A stretch of DNA of 64,000 nucleotides from Salinispora arenicola (GCF_006716065.1 NZ_VFOL01000001.1:5332001-5396000), one strand, 5' to 3'; counted from the stretch's first letter, positions 1 through 8,893 are shown. The notes: a model not told the origin generated them from the letters alone. Made by a program: numbers and translations.

Positions 1-98
1 CGCGTGCCGCCGAAACCGTGCCGGCGACGAGCTCACTCTACCCGAGGGCAAGATCGCTAATGCCGGGCACCCCCGGCCAGGCCGACTCGCACGATCGC

Positions 99-161
99 CG
101 GCAGGAAGGCCGGCCGCCACCACCACCAGCCGCCCGTACACCACGAACGGCCTTCCTGCCG
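99..161. repeat. Inverted repeat in the gene-free left edge
   Basis: Two perfect 14-base arms (99-112 and 148-161, cggcaggaaggccg and its complement) enclose a 35-base loop. I see no convincing gene in positions 1-340: the open frames there lack a ribosome binding site or recognisable product. The repeat could end a transcript entering from outside the window, but there is no T-run, so its role is open. Confidence 0.45.
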
Positions 162-340
162 CACGCGCCGCTCAGGGGTCGAACCACACGACGCGCGCAC
201 GTGAGTTGGTCGACCCAGGCACGGGCCAACGCCATCACGAGTCGATCGAGACCGCAGTCGCCTCGGCCGAGGTCCGCGTCGCTGGCTGACCTCACCGCCG
301 CCGGTGGCGTCTGATCACCTGAGGTTGACGGAACCGGTGG

Positions 341-381
341 CCAAAAGGCTCCGGGCCCGACACCAACGGTGTCGGGCCCGG
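341..381 (-). terminator. Rho-independent terminator of the tRNA operon
   Basis: A perfect 14-bp stem (351-364 pairs with 368-381) with a 3-base loop lies 9 bases downstream of the last tRNA. On the minus strand it is followed within a few bases by TTTT (complement of 343-346). The position, stem strength and T-run fit intrinsic termination of the Gly-Cys-Val tRNA transcript. Confidence 0.85.
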
Positions 382-390
382 CTCAACTGG

Positions 391-462
391 TGGGCGATAC
401 TGGGTTTGAACCAGTGACCTCTTCCGTGTCAAGGAAGCGCGCTCCCACTGCGCCAATCGCCC
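391..462 (-). tRNA. tRNA-Val (GAC)
   Basis: A cloverleaf of 72 nt can be folded on the minus strand. The 7-bp acceptor stem GGGCGAT pairs with ATCGCCC, the T-arm carries GGTTCAAACC, and the anticodon loop TTGACAC gives anticodon GAC, which reads GUC valine codons. Discriminator base is A and CCA is not encoded. It is the last gene of a three-tRNA operon and lies just before the terminator. Confidence 0.95.
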
Positions 463-474
463 TGGATCGTGCCG

Positions 475-545
475 AGGTGGGGACGGGATTTGAACCCGCG
501 TACACGGCTTTGCAGGCCGTTGCCTCGCCTCTCGGCCACCCCACC
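475..545 (-). tRNA. tRNA-Cys (GCA)
   Basis: A 71-nt cloverleaf on the minus strand. Acceptor stem GGTGGGG pairs with CCCCACC, the anticodon loop CTGCAAA gives GCA, and the discriminator is U, the identity base known for cysteine tRNAs. CCA is not encoded. It lies 12 bases upstream of tRNA-Val in the same transcript. Confidence 0.95.
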
Positions 546-579
546 GGGTTGCCCCCGGTCGTACGTGGCGGCATCTCCG

Positions 580-652
580 AGCGGACGACGGGATTCGAAC
601 CCGCGACCCTCACCTTGGCAAGGTGATGCGCTACCAGCTGCGCTACGTCCGC
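580..652 (-). tRNA. tRNA-Gly (GCC)
   Basis: A 73-nt cloverleaf on the minus strand, first gene of the operon. Acceptor stem GCGGACG pairs with CGTCCGC, the anticodon loop TTGCCAA gives GCC, the T-loop is GGTTCGAATCC, and the discriminator is U. CCA is not encoded. It lies 34 bases upstream of tRNA-Cys. Confidence 0.96.
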
Positions 653-681
653 ACGCCCCGGCTTCCCGGTGACGGATGAGA

Positions 682-711
682 ACTTTAGCCGAGCGGGCGA
701 ACAGTTGCCAA
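682..711 (-). promoter_or_regulatory. Promoter of the tRNA operon
   Basis: On the minus strand TTGGCA (complement of 706-711) and TAAAGT (complement of 682-687) stand 18 bases apart. They are good matches to the housekeeping -35 and -10 hexamers, and the -10 lies 29 bases before the first tRNA base. The surrounding DNA is more AT-rich than average. Confidence 0.7.
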
Positions 712-919
712 CTCGGCCCCCTCGGCGCGTCCCCCGCCGCACCCCATCCCGAGCACACCCCACCGCGCCGCTACGGAAGGTCAGGCCGCCGCGTCCACCA
801 CGCTACGGGCACCCCGGAGTCGACATGCGGCGAACCGCCCAGCGACTGTCCTACTTCCGACTGCCAAGGTGTCGACCTCACCCCTGAGTGGTGACAGCCC
901 GTACCCGTTCAGGTGTATT

Positions 920-930
920 ACGGTAACCGT
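920..930. promoter_or_regulatory. Small palindrome at the TetR start, possible operator
   Basis: ACGGT-A-ACCGT is a perfect 11-base palindrome ending one base before the preferred GTG start of the TetR gene. TetR regulators commonly repress their own gene from such a site, so autoregulation is plausible. No strong ribosome binding site precedes the start, so the mRNA may be leaderless. Confidence 0.35.
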
Positions 931-931
931 C

Positions 932-1534
932 GTGACGAAACGTGCGGCCGAGGTCCGCCTGGATGCCCTGCTGCGCACCGCCTGCGACGTGATCGTGGAA
1001 CGCGGCCTGGCCAATACCCGCACCGCGGACGTGGCGCAGGCGGCCGGAGTCAGTCAGGCACTGGTCTTCTACCACTTCGCCACGAAGGACCGGCTTCTCG
1101 CCGAGGCCTTCGCGTACGCCGTCGAGCAGGACCTCACCCGGCTGGACGCGGTCATGCGCTCCCACTCCCCACCGCTGACCAAGCTCCGCCGACTGGTCCG
1201 CCTCTACACACCCGCCGGACGCCCCACCTCGTGGGCCATGTGGATCGACGGCTGGGCTGAGTCGCTGCGTACCCCCGAACTGGAGAAGACCTCCCGACGG
1301 CTGGACCTGCGCTGGCGGCAGGACCTGGCAACGGTGATCACGGACGGGGTGGCCGACCGTACCTTCGAATGCGCCGACCCGGCCGGCGCCGCCTGGCGGA
1401 TCAGCGCCGTGATGGACGGGCTCGCCGTCCAGCTCGCGGTGCACGACCGGGTGATCTCCCGGCGCCAGTTCACCGAATGGGTACGCCTGGTGACCGCCCG
1501 CGAGCTGGGGCTCGACCCGGCACAGCTGGACTGA
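932..1534 (+). CDS. TetR/AcrR family transcriptional regulator
   Basis: A 200-residue DNA-binding repressor. The N-terminal helix-turn-helix is visible around residues 20-55 (ADVAQAAGVSQALVFYHF, followed by KDRLLAEAF), which is the TetR signature; the C-terminal two thirds is the variable ligand-binding domain. I chose GTG at 932 because an upstream ATG at 869 adds residues atypical of the family and overlaps the possible operator. The gene precedes a methyltransferase and a P450 on the same strand and may regulate them. The ligand cannot be read from the sequence. Confidence 0.85.
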   Translation: MTKRAAEVRLDALLRTACDVIVERGLANTRTADVAQAAGVSQALVFYHFATKDRLLAEAFAYAVEQDLTRLDAVMRSHSPPLTKLRRLVRLYTPAGRPTSWAMWIDGWAESLRTPELEKTSRRLDLRWRQDLATVITDGVADRTFECADPAGAAWRISAVMDGLAVQLAVHDRVISRRQFTEWVRLVTARELGLDPAQLD

Positions 1535-1587
1535 ACACCCGGCCGGGCCGGCACGGACCCGACCCATGCCTGCGGGAGAATCGGCCG

Positions 1588-2256
1588 GTGTCCGAACTCG
1601 CCACCGCCTTCGTCCGACTGCACGCCCGGCTCGCGCCGGTCGCCTTCGTCCCCGAGGTACGGCTCCACCAGGCCGACGACGCGGTCGGGCTCTGGGAACT
1701 GACCGAGGGCGAGTTCCGCAGCGACCAGCCACCCCCCTTCTGGGCCTTCGCCTGGGCCGGCGGGCAGGCACTCGCCCGGTACGTCACCGACCACCCCGGC
1801 CTGGTCGCCGGCCGGCGGGTGCTCGACCTCGCCGCCGGCTCGGGCCTGGTGGCCATCGCCGCGGCCCGCGCCGGCGCCACCGCCGTCCGCGCGGTCGAGG
1901 TGGACCCGCTGGCCGTCGCGGCCGTCGCCGTCAACGCCGAGGCCAACGGGGTACACCTGGACACCGAACTCGCCGACATCCTCGACAGCGACGCGGGCGA
2001 CGCCGAGGTCGTGCTCGCCGGAGACGTCTTCTACAGCGCGGCGATGGCCAGGCGGATGCTCCGCTTCCTGCTGACCGCCGCCCGGGCGGGAGCCACGGTG
2101 CTGGTCGGAGACCCCGACCGCGCGTTCCTGCCCCGGGACCGCTTCGACGAGCTGGCCGGCTACGAGGTACCGGTACCCGAGACGCTGGAGAGCGTACGCG
2201 TGAAGCGTGCCACGGTGTGGCGGCTGCGGGCCGGGCTACCCGGAACGGCCCGCTAG
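1588..2256 (+). CDS. Class I SAM-dependent methyltransferase (ETFB/PrmA-like)
   Basis: A 222-residue protein with the class I SAM-binding motif VLDLAAGSGLVAIAAARAGA and an acidic motif II (VEVDPLA). The N-terminal segment with PPPFWAFAWAGGQALARYV is characteristic of the nicotinamide/ETF-beta lysine methyltransferase-like group, so a protein side chain is the likely substrate; this is inferred from the family. GTG at 1588 fits the family N-terminus. The stop is one base before the P450 start, so the two are probably co-translated. Confidence 0.8.
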   Translation: MSELATAFVRLHARLAPVAFVPEVRLHQADDAVGLWELTEGEFRSDQPPPFWAFAWAGGQALARYVTDHPGLVAGRRVLDLAAGSGLVAIAAARAGATAVRAVEVDPLAVAAVAVNAEANGVHLDTELADILDSDAGDAEVVLAGDVFYSAAMARRMLRFLLTAARAGATVLVGDPDRAFLPRDRFDELAGYEVPVPETLESVRVKRATVWRLRAGLPGTAR

Positions 2257-2257
2257 C

Positions 2258-3427
2258 GTGTCCGCCGTGCTGTTCCGGAGCTGGACGAAGACAGCGGGCA
2301 CCCGCTGGCCGGACGTGACCCGGGTAGCCGACCAGAGTGGCACCGAACATCTGGTGGTGACCCGGCACGCGCTGGTCCGGCAGGTGCTGACCGACCAGGC
2401 GACCTACCGCCCGGACAATGCCCTGGAGGCCGTCACCCCGGTCCCGGTGGCCGCCCTGCGGGTGCTCGCCGGGCACCGTTTCCGCCTCCCCCCGACGCTG
2501 GCCAACAACGGTGGTGCGAGCCACCCGGCGATCCGCGCCCTCGTCGCCGACGCCCTGCACCCGACGAAGGTGGCCGCCCAACGGCCCTGGCTGACCGGGC
2601 TGGTCGCCGACCGGGTGGCCACGATCCGCACCACCCTCGACTCCGGTGGCCCCGTGGACCTCTACGCCGACCTCACCGCTGACCTACCGCTGCTGGTGCT
2701 GGCTCGCCTGGTCGAACTTCCGGACGCCCCGGTCAACGCGGTGAAACAGTTCGCCCGCGCGGCGCTGGAGCTGTTCTGGGCCCCACTGGACGCCGACCGC
2801 CAGCTGGCCCTGGCCGACGAGGTCGGCCGGTTCCACCAGGTGCTGCGGGAGTTCGCTGACACCGGAGGCGGGCTGGCCGCTGCCCTGCGGGCCACCGGGC
2901 ACTCCCCCGATGTGCTGGTCGGCGCCCTGTTCTTTCTGCTGGTGGCCGGTCAGGAGACCACATCGCAGTTTCTCACCCTGCTGCTGCACCGGGTCTCCGG
3001 CGAGCCGACGATCCGCGCCGCGTTGCGGGCCGGCAGCAGCTCGGTGGCGGACGTGGTCGAGGAGGGCCTGCGGCTGGAACCGCCGATCGTCACCTGGCGC
3101 CGGGTCGCAGCCGTGGACAGCACGCTCGGCGGCACCACCGTGGCGGCGGGCACCAGCGTGCTGTTGTGGCTGGCCCGCGCCGGCCGTGACCCGGCCGTCG
3201 TGGCCGCACCTGACGAGTTCCGGCCCGGCCAGCGGGGGTCACGCCGGCACCTGGCCTTCGGGGCGGGCGCCCACCGCTGCCTCGGCGACCAGCTGGCCCG
3301 AATGGAGGCGGCGGTGGTGGTCGAGCAGGCCACCCCCCTACTCGACGGGGTGACGGTCGTCCGTCCGCCGTGGTATCCGGACAACCTCACCTTCCGGATG
3401 CCCGACGCCTTCGTGGTCCGCCGCTGA
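2258..3427 (+). CDS. Cytochrome P450
   Basis: A 389-residue soluble haem monooxygenase. The haem-binding loop FGAGAHRCLG places the thiolate ligand at Cys341. The I-helix oxygen-binding motif AGQETT is at 230-235 and the K-helix ExxR is E269-R272. It starts at GTG one base after the methyltransferase stop and ends 9 bases before the convergent bioD. Its place beside biotin genes raises a BioI-like role in making a pimeloyl precursor, but that is only positional: it is transcribed towards, not with, the biotin genes. The electron donor is not in the window. Confidence 0.9.
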   Translation: MSAVLFRSWTKTAGTRWPDVTRVADQSGTEHLVVTRHALVRQVLTDQATYRPDNALEAVTPVPVAALRVLAGHRFRLPPTLANNGGASHPAIRALVADALHPTKVAAQRPWLTGLVADRVATIRTTLDSGGPVDLYADLTADLPLLVLARLVELPDAPVNAVKQFARAALELFWAPLDADRQLALADEVGRFHQVLREFADTGGGLAAALRATGHSPDVLVGALFFLLVAGQETTSQFLTLLLHRVSGEPTIRAALRAGSSSVADVVEEGLRLEPPIVTWRRVAAVDSTLGGTTVAAGTSVLLWLARAGRDPAVVAAPDEFRPGQRGSRRHLAFGAGAHRCLGDQLARMEAAVVVEQATPLLDGVTVVRPPWYPDNLTFRMPDAFVVRR

Positions 3428-3436
3428 CCGCCCGGC

Positions 3437-4192
3437 TCAGCTGACCTCCTCGGCCCAGGTCCGCCAGTCGTCGAGCACCCCGTACAGCGCCGGGGTCAAC
3501 CACCCCGGCGCGGACCGTCGGAACACCCCCGGGTCGATCGCCCCCGCCCCGGCCGGCAACGCGCCGAGCAGGTACGGCACCAGGTCGGACAGGTTCGCCC
3601 AGTGCACCAACTCCGGCTCGGCCGGCCAGGCGCCGAGCAACACCCCCGCCGGCACCGCCCGCCGTTCCAACGCCTCCAGGGTGAGCGCGGTGTGATTGAG
3701 TGTGCCCAGGCCAGCCCGTGCCACCACCACCGCCGGACAACCGAGGGCGACCGCGAGATCCGCCATCGTCCACGGCTCACCCGACGGACGCAGACCCATC
3801 GGCACGAGAAGCCCACCGGCCCCCTCGACCAGCACCAGGTCGTGCTTGTCGGTCTCCTCGCGGACGGCGTCGACCACGGTGTACAACTCCAGCGGCGGCA
3901 ACGCGGCGACTCGGGCCGCCGCCAGTGGCGCCAGCGGATCCGGGAAGCTCGCCAACGTCCGTCCGGTCAGGGGCGCGGCGAGCCGGGTGACCTCGTCGAC
4001 GTCGCCCGGATCGCCGGTGGCCGTACCGGTCTGGCCCGGCTTGACCACCGCGACCCGCAGCCCGGCGGCCTGCGCCGCCGCGGTGATCGCCGAGGTCGCC
4101 ACGGTCTTGCCGACCCCGGTGTCGGTGCCGGTCACCAGCACCGGCCCCCGCCACGGGTCCCCACTCACGGTGCCACCCCCGCTCGCGGCCAC
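3437..4192 (-). CDS. bioD: Dethiobiotin synthetase
   Basis: Carboxylates 7,8-diaminopelargonate using ATP and CO2 to close the ureido ring of dethiobiotin. The P-loop GTDTGVGKT lies at residues 22-30, followed by the VVKPGQTG strand and the LVEGAGGLLVPMG motif typical of BioD. The 251-residue length is slightly above the usual because of about 16 extra N-terminal residues; GTG at 4168 is an alternative start. It follows bioF by 28 bases on the same strand and should share its transcript. Confidence 0.93.
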   Translation of the reverse strand: MAASGGGTVSGDPWRGPVLVTGTDTGVGKTVATSAITAAAQAAGLRVAVVKPGQTGTATGDPGDVDEVTRLAAPLTGRTLASFPDPLAPLAAARVAALPPLELYTVVDAVREETDKHDLVLVEGAGGLLVPMGLRPSGEPWTMADLAVALGCPAVVVARAGLGTLNHTALTLEALERRAVPAGVLLGAWPAEPELVHWANLSDLVPYLLGALPAGAGAIDPGVFRRSAPGWLTPALYGVLDDWRTWAEEVS

Positions 4193-4220
4193 GGGGCCGC
4201 CCCGGGACCGCGCCGCGGAC

Positions 4221-5357
4221 TCACGGCGCGCACTCCACGATGACCTCCAGGGCCCACTCGAAGTCCGCCCGGGGCACCCCGACGTTGACCGTCAGCCGGA
4301 GCCGAGAGCGGCTGTCCGGGGTGGAAGGAGGGCGGAAACAGCCGACCGCGACGCCCCGATCACGGCAGTCGGCGGCCCAGGCGGTGGCCGCCTCGGGGCC
4401 GGGCGCGGTGACCGACACGACCGCGCCCTCCGGCACCGACCCGGTCAGCCCCGCGGCCCGCAACCGTCGGACCGCGAGCGCGACCCGGTCGCCCAGTTCC
4501 GCCCGCAGCTGATCTCCGGCCCACGCGAGCCCCACGGCGGCACGTACCCCGGCCGCCACCGCGGGCGGCGGGGCGGTGTCGAAGACGAACGTCCGGCCGG
4601 TCTCGACCAGGTGCCGCACGAACTCTGCCGGGCCGGCGACCACCCCGCCGGCACCTCCCAGCGCCTTGGACAGGGTGGCCGTGACGATCACGTCCAACTC
4701 GCCGGCCAAGCCGGCCGCAGTCACTCCCCCGGCGCCGCCGGGCCCGATCACACCGAGCCCGTGGGCGTCGTCGACCAGCAGCAGCGCACCGTGTGCCCGG
4801 GTGACGGCATGCAGCTCGGCGAGGGGGGCGAGGTCCCCGTCGACGGAGAACACCGACTCGGTGACCACCACGGCCGGGCGGTTCGGGGCGGCGGCGAGCG
4901 CGGCCCGCACCGCGTCCACGTCGGCGTGCGGGGTCACCATGGTCTCCGCACCGGAGATCCGGCATCCGTCGATCAGCGAGGCGTGGTTGTGCGCGTCGGA
5001 GACGAGCAGCGTCCGCGGCTGCACCAGCCCGCGGATCGCGCCGACGTTGGCCAGGTAGCCGGAGGAGAAGACCAGAGCGCGTTCGGCGCCGAGCCAGCCG
5101 GCCAGATCCTCCTCCAGGTCGTGGTGGACGGTGGTGGAGCCGCGCACCAGCCGCGACCCGGTGGACCCCAGCCCGTACCCGGCGAGCGCCGCGGTGGCCG
5201 CGGCGGTGACCGCTGGATGGGCCGACAGGCCGAGGTAGTCGTTGCCGGCCAGGTCGACGACGTCGTCGTCGGCGGCCCGGGGGCGGAGGGTACGGGTCAA
5301 CCCCGCCTTGGCGCGCAGCTCGGCCCGGCGGTCCAGTGCCGCAAGCCAGTCCGACAC
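4221..5357 (-). CDS. bioF: 8-amino-7-oxononanoate synthase
   Basis: PLP enzyme that condenses pimeloyl-ACP or pimeloyl-CoA with L-alanine, the first committed ring-forming step of biotin synthesis. The 378-residue product shows NDYLGL near residue 39, the glycine-rich GSTGSRLVRG, VDDAHGLGV, and the Schiff-base lysine in TLSKALGG (Lys231). GTG at 5357 is chosen because GGAAGGAG stands just upstream and the product then begins SDWLAALDRR, as in the family. A longer frame reaching 5414 lacks such support. It is divergent from bioB. Confidence 0.93.
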   Translation of the reverse strand: MSDWLAALDRRAELRAKAGLTRTLRPRAADDDVVDLAGNDYLGLSAHPAVTAAATAALAGYGLGSTGSRLVRGSTTVHHDLEEDLAGWLGAERALVFSSGYLANVGAIRGLVQPRTLLVSDAHNHASLIDGCRISGAETMVTPHADVDAVRAALAAAPNRPAVVVTESVFSVDGDLAPLAELHAVTRAHGALLLVDDAHGLGVIGPGGAGGVTAAGLAGELDVIVTATLSKALGGAGGVVAGPAEFVRHLVETGRTFVFDTAPPPAVAAGVRAAVGLAWAGDQLRAELGDRVALAVRRLRAAGLTGSVPEGAVVSVTAPGPEAATAWAADCRDRGVAVGCFRPPSTPDSRSRLRLTVNVGVPRADFEWALEVIVECAP

Positions 5358-5537
5358 CGCCGCTCCTTCCCCGGCACCCGCTCGCCGGGCGCCCCGCCGG
5401 GGCGAACGTACCACCCGGCCCGATGCTGCTCCGGCGTGCCGCGCGACGCCCCGGCGTGCCGCGTCCGAGTCCCGCGGTGGCCGGGCCGGCGCGCCCGTGG
5501 GGCGCTACCCACCGCGGCGGCCTTGTAGGGTACGGCC

Positions 5538-6533
5538 ATGCCAGAGATCCTCGACCAGGCCCGCACCCAGGTACTGGAGAACGGCGTCGGCCTCGACGAG
5601 GCCGGTGCCCTCGCCGTGCTCAACCTGCCCGACGAGCACCTGCCCGCCGCTCTCCAACTCGCGCACGAGGTACGGATGCGCTGGTGCGGGCCGGAGGTCG
5701 AGGTCGAGGGGATCGTCTCGCTGAAGACCGGCGGCTGCCCGGAGGACTGTCACTTCTGCTCGCAGTCCGGCCTGTTCACCTCGCCGGTGCGCGCGGTGTG
5801 GCTGGACATCCCGTCGCTGGTGGAGGCGGCGAAGCAGACCGCCAAGACCGGCGCGACCGAGTTCTGCATCGTGGCCGCCGTGCGCGGCCCGGACGACCGG
5901 CTGATGCGGCAACTGCGGGAGGGAGTCGCCGCGATCCGCGCCGAGGTCGACATCCACGTGGCGGCCTCGGTCGGCATGCTCACCCAGGAGCAGGTCGACG
6001 AGTTGGTCGAGATGGGCGTACACCGCTACAACCACAACCTGGAGACCTGCCGCTCGTACTTCCCGAACGTGGTCACCACCCACTCCTGGGAGGAACGCTG
6101 GGAGACGCTGCGGATGGTCCGCGCGTCCGGCATGGAGGTTTGCTGCGGTGGCATCCTCGGGCTGGGGGAGACCGTCGAGCAGCGCGCCGAGTTCGCCGCC
6201 CAGCTCGCCGAGCTGGACCCGCACGAGGTCCCGCTGAACTTCCTCAACCCCCGGCCCGGCACCCCGCTCGGTGACCGTCCGGTGGTGGAGGGCAAGGACG
6301 CGCTGCGTGCCATCGCCGCGTTCCGGCTCGCCATGCCACGCACGATCCTCCGGTACGCCGGTGGCCGCGAGATCACCCTGGGCGACCTGGGTACCCGTAG
6401 CGGCCTGCTCGGCGGCATCAACGCGGTGATCGTCGGCAACTACCTGACCACGCTGGGCCGTCCGGCCACGACGGACCTGGAACTTCTGGACGACCTGAAG
6501 ATGCCGGTCAAGGCACTCTCCGCGACGTTGTGA
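5538..6533 (+). CDS. bioB: Biotin synthase
   Basis: Radical-SAM enzyme inserting sulfur into dethiobiotin. The CxxxCxxC cluster ligands are C67, C71 and C74 (CPEDCHFC), and the substrate-binding YNHNLET and VPLNFLNP motifs are present. At 331 residues it matches the family. It is divergent from bioF-bioD across 180 bases, which must hold both promoters; I see no clear BioQ- or BirA-type operator there. Ten bases after its stop begins a small zinc-ribbon gene that is probably its accessory factor. No bioA lies in the window. Confidence 0.96.
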   Translation: MPEILDQARTQVLENGVGLDEAGALAVLNLPDEHLPAALQLAHEVRMRWCGPEVEVEGIVSLKTGGCPEDCHFCSQSGLFTSPVRAVWLDIPSLVEAAKQTAKTGATEFCIVAAVRGPDDRLMRQLREGVAAIRAEVDIHVAASVGMLTQEQVDELVEMGVHRYNHNLETCRSYFPNVVTTHSWEERWETLRMVRASGMEVCCGGILGLGETVEQRAEFAAQLAELDPHEVPLNFLNPRPGTPLGDRPVVEGKDALRAIAAFRLAMPRTILRYAGGREITLGDLGTRSGLLGGINAVIVGNYLTTLGRPATTDLELLDDLKMPVKALSATL

Positions 6534-6543
6534 GCCGGTCGGG

Positions 6544-6801
6544 ATGAGCGGTGACACGACGGGGCCGGCCCGACCTGGTGAGCCGGCGGGGGTTGGTGCC
6601 TCCTGGTGTGACCGGTGCGGCACGTTGGTCGGCGAGGGGGACCACGCCGCCTGCCGGATCGCCCGGCAGTGGGAGCCGCCCCGATACTGCGGGCACTGTC
6701 GGCGACGAATGAAGGTACAGGTGCTGCCGGTCGGCTGGGCGGCGGTCTGCGTCGAGCACGGCGAGACCCGGGCCCAGGCACTGCCGTCGCCGGCCGAATG
6801 A
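6544..6801 (+). CDS. bsaP: Biotin synthase auxiliary protein (BsaP-like)
   Basis: An 85-residue soluble protein with two CxxC knuckles: CDRC near residue 22 and YCGHC near residue 48, followed by [16 protein letters not shown] and a final Cys/His pair. Small proteins of this kind directly downstream of bioB in actinobacteria (the Rv1590 position in M. tuberculosis) are known as BsaP and are needed for BioB activity, probably through its iron-sulfur cluster. The identification rests on the Cys pattern, the [12 protein letters not shown] motif and the 10-base spacing to bioB. It could alternatively be an unrelated zinc ribbon. Confidence 0.8.
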   Translation: MSGDTTGPARPGEPAGVGASWCDRCGTLVGEGDHAACRIARQWEPPRYCGHCRRRMKVQVLPVGWAAVCVEHGETRAQALPSPAE

Positions 6802-7032
6802 CCACCGGAGATTCCTCACAACATCGGTGATCTTCAATCAAAAAAGGGTGTCAGGCCAGTTCAGGACGGCAGCGGGCGACTCAACGAGCGCTGCGTGAAC
6901 GCCCGGACGGCAGCCCAGCGTCCTGACATACGAACGTACTGTTGCCGCCCCTGGATTCGGCGGGCGACAGTACGCCACACCAGCGGTGCCATCGACGCCG
7001 CCGCTCCCCGGACCACCCCTGAGGAGATCGCG

Positions 7033-8604
7033 ATGGCTCTACGACTCGCAGATGGGACCGCCAGCTCCGACGTCCTCGACCGCGCGGTGGCCGCCGCCCC
7101 CGAAGCCTTCGCCGCCCCGATCGACGGCGTCCACACGCTCCACAACCTGATCGAGGGTGACTGGCGAGCGGTGGGCGTACCAGCCGCGGTACGCACCCCC
7201 ATCGACAACACCATCCTGGTCCGCCTCCCTCGGCTGGACGCGGCGACCGCTCACGCCGCCGTCGTGCACGCCGCGACCGAGCACCGGGAGTGGGCCGGCA
7301 CTCCCCTGGCCGACCGAAAGGCACGGGTCACCGCCGCCCTGGACGCTCTGACCGCCCACCGCGATCTCCTTGCCCTGCTCCTCGTCTGGGAGATCGGCAA
7401 GCCGTGGCGGCTCGCCGGCGCCGACGTCGACCGGGCGCTCGACGGCGTCCGGTGGTACGTCGACGAGATCGACCGGATGCTCGCCGACGGCCGGGAACCG
7501 CTTCCCGGACCGGTGAGCAACATCGCCTCCTGGAACTACCCGATGAGCGTCCTGGTCCACGCCGAGTTGGTGCAACTACTCGCGGGGAACGCGGTCATCG
7601 CCAAGACCCCGTCGCAGGGTGGCGCGGTCTGCCTCACCGTCGCGCACGCGTTGATGCGCCGCGCCGGCCTGCCCGCCACGCTGGTCTCCGGCAGCGGTGA
7701 GGAACTGTCCGAGGTGTTGGTCCGTGCCCCGGAAGTCGGCGCGGTGGCGTTCGTCGGCGGGCGCTCCAACGGCGGGAAGGTGGCGGCAGCGCTACTGGAC
7801 ACCGACAAGCGGCACTTCATCGAGCAGGAGGGGCTCAACGCCTGGGGAATCTGGAACTTCTCCCGGTGGGATCAGCTCGCCGGGCACCTGAAGAAGGGCT
7901 TCGAGTACGGCAAGCAACGCTGCACCGCCTATCCGCGCTTCGTCGTGCAGCGGAACCTGGTCGACCAGTTCCTCGACGTGTACCTGCCGGTCGTGCGTTC
8001 CGTCCGGTTCGGACACCCGCTTGCGGTCGAACACGACCGGGCCGCCAGCGACCCGCTCCCCGAGTTGGACTTCGGCCCCCTGATCAGCGCCGCCAAGGCC
8101 GAGGAGCTGCGCCGCAAGGTCGACGAGGCGGTCCGTGGCGGTGCGGTCCCGCTGTATCGGGGCCGGCTCGACGGGGCGCCGTTCCTCGACGGGCAGGACA
8201 CCTCCGCCTACGTGGCACCGTCGGTGCTGCTCGCTCCGCCCGGTCGATCCCGCCTGATGCACGCCGAGCCGTTCGGGCCGGTGGACACGATCGTGGTGGT
8301 GGATACCACCGACGAGCTGCTCGCCGCGATGAACGCCTCCAACGGCTCGCTGGTCGCCTCGCTCGCCTGCGACGACGAGGAGGAGGCGGCAAAACTCGCC
8401 GTTGACGTGCAGGCGTTCAAGGTCGGCATCAACAAGCCCCGCTCCCGGGGCGACCGTCAGGAGCCGTTCGGTGGTCGTGGCGCCTCCTGGAAGGGGGCCT
8501 TCGTCGGCGGTGACCTGCTGGTGCAGGCGGTGACCGTGGGCGGAGCCGACGATCGCCTCTACGGCAACTTCCCGGACTGGACGGCGCTGCCGCCGAACGT
8601 CTGA
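7033..8604 (+). CDS. Aldehyde dehydrogenase family protein
   Basis: A 523-residue NAD(P)-dependent dehydrogenase. The oxyanion Asn is in SWNYP (Asn168), the cofactor-binding Lys in AKTPS (Lys191), and the catalytic Cys in KQRCTAY (Cys297). The usual ELGG segment around the general base is replaced by EQEGLNAWG (Glu264/Glu266), which is unusual and suggests a divergent substrate class. ATG at 7033 has GAGGAG about 8 bases upstream. The gene stands alone, so the substrate cannot be inferred from neighbours. The 231 bases before it hold an A-run at 6840-6845 but no clear terminator hairpin. Confidence 0.88.
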   Translation: MALRLADGTASSDVLDRAVAAAPEAFAAPIDGVHTLHNLIEGDWRAVGVPAAVRTPIDNTILVRLPRLDAATAHAAVVHAATEHREWAGTPLADRKARVTAALDALTAHRDLLALLLVWEIGKPWRLAGADVDRALDGVRWYVDEIDRMLADGREPLPGPVSNIASWNYPMSVLVHAELVQLLAGNAVIAKTPSQGGAVCLTVAHALMRRAGLPATLVSGSGEELSEVLVRAPEVGAVAFVGGRSNGGKVAAALLDTDKRHFIEQEGLNAWGIWNFSRWDQLAGHLKKGFEYGKQRCTAYPRFVVQRNLVDQFLDVYLPVVRSVRFGHPLAVEHDRAASDPLPELDFGPLISAAKAEELRRKVDEAVRGGAVPLYRGRLDGAPFLDGQDTSAYVAPSVLLAPPGRSRLMHAEPFGPVDTIVVVDTTDELLAAMNASNGSLVASLACDDEEEAAKLAVDVQAFKVGINKPRSRGDRQEPFGGRGASWKGAFVGGDLLVQAVTVGGADDRLYGNFPDWTALPPNV

Positions 8605-8695
8605 CGCTCCGACCGGCTCTGTCGCGTCGGCGACGTCGTGCCACACGAACGGGCGGCGGACGGCCCAGCGGGTGCCTTCCGCCGCCCCTACGACG

Positions 8696-8893
8696 TCAGT
8701 TGGTACTCAACTCCACCAGCGAGGCACGTGATCCGCTGAACTCGGGAACCTCCTCCATCGCCGCCAGGCACTGCTCGTCCGCGAACGCGGCCGGTAGCCC
8801 CACCCCCACAAGGGGCACCACCAGGGTCGGCCACGCACCCGCACCAGCCTGGCCGCGCCACCGAGGCCAGCAGGACGCGGCAGGACCGGGCAC
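8696..8893 (-). other. Possible gene remnant in the 8605-9084 gap
   Basis: The 480 bases between the aldehyde dehydrogenase and the collagen-like gene hold no clear gene. One minus-strand frame ending at 8696 (…AAFADEQCLAAMEEVPEF… then a stop) has strongly G/C-biased third codon positions over its last 35 codons, as real genes here do. Upstream it degenerates and has no convincing start or ribosome binding site. It may be the decayed 3' end of a gene; I do not recognise the product. Confidence 0.25.

Noticed and set aside
391..652. Integrative element inserted at the tRNA operon
   Set aside because: No integrase, no duplicated tRNA end and normal chromosomal genes on the right.
932..3427. 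A secondary-metabolite gene cluster (TetR, methyltransferase, P450)
   Set aside because: No polyketide, peptide or terpene synthase is present and the methyltransferase looks like a protein-modifying type.
3696..5528. A 610-codon plus-strand frame opposite bioD and bioF
   Set aside because: Antisense of two well-identified biotin genes; composition follows their codon bias and it has no domain.
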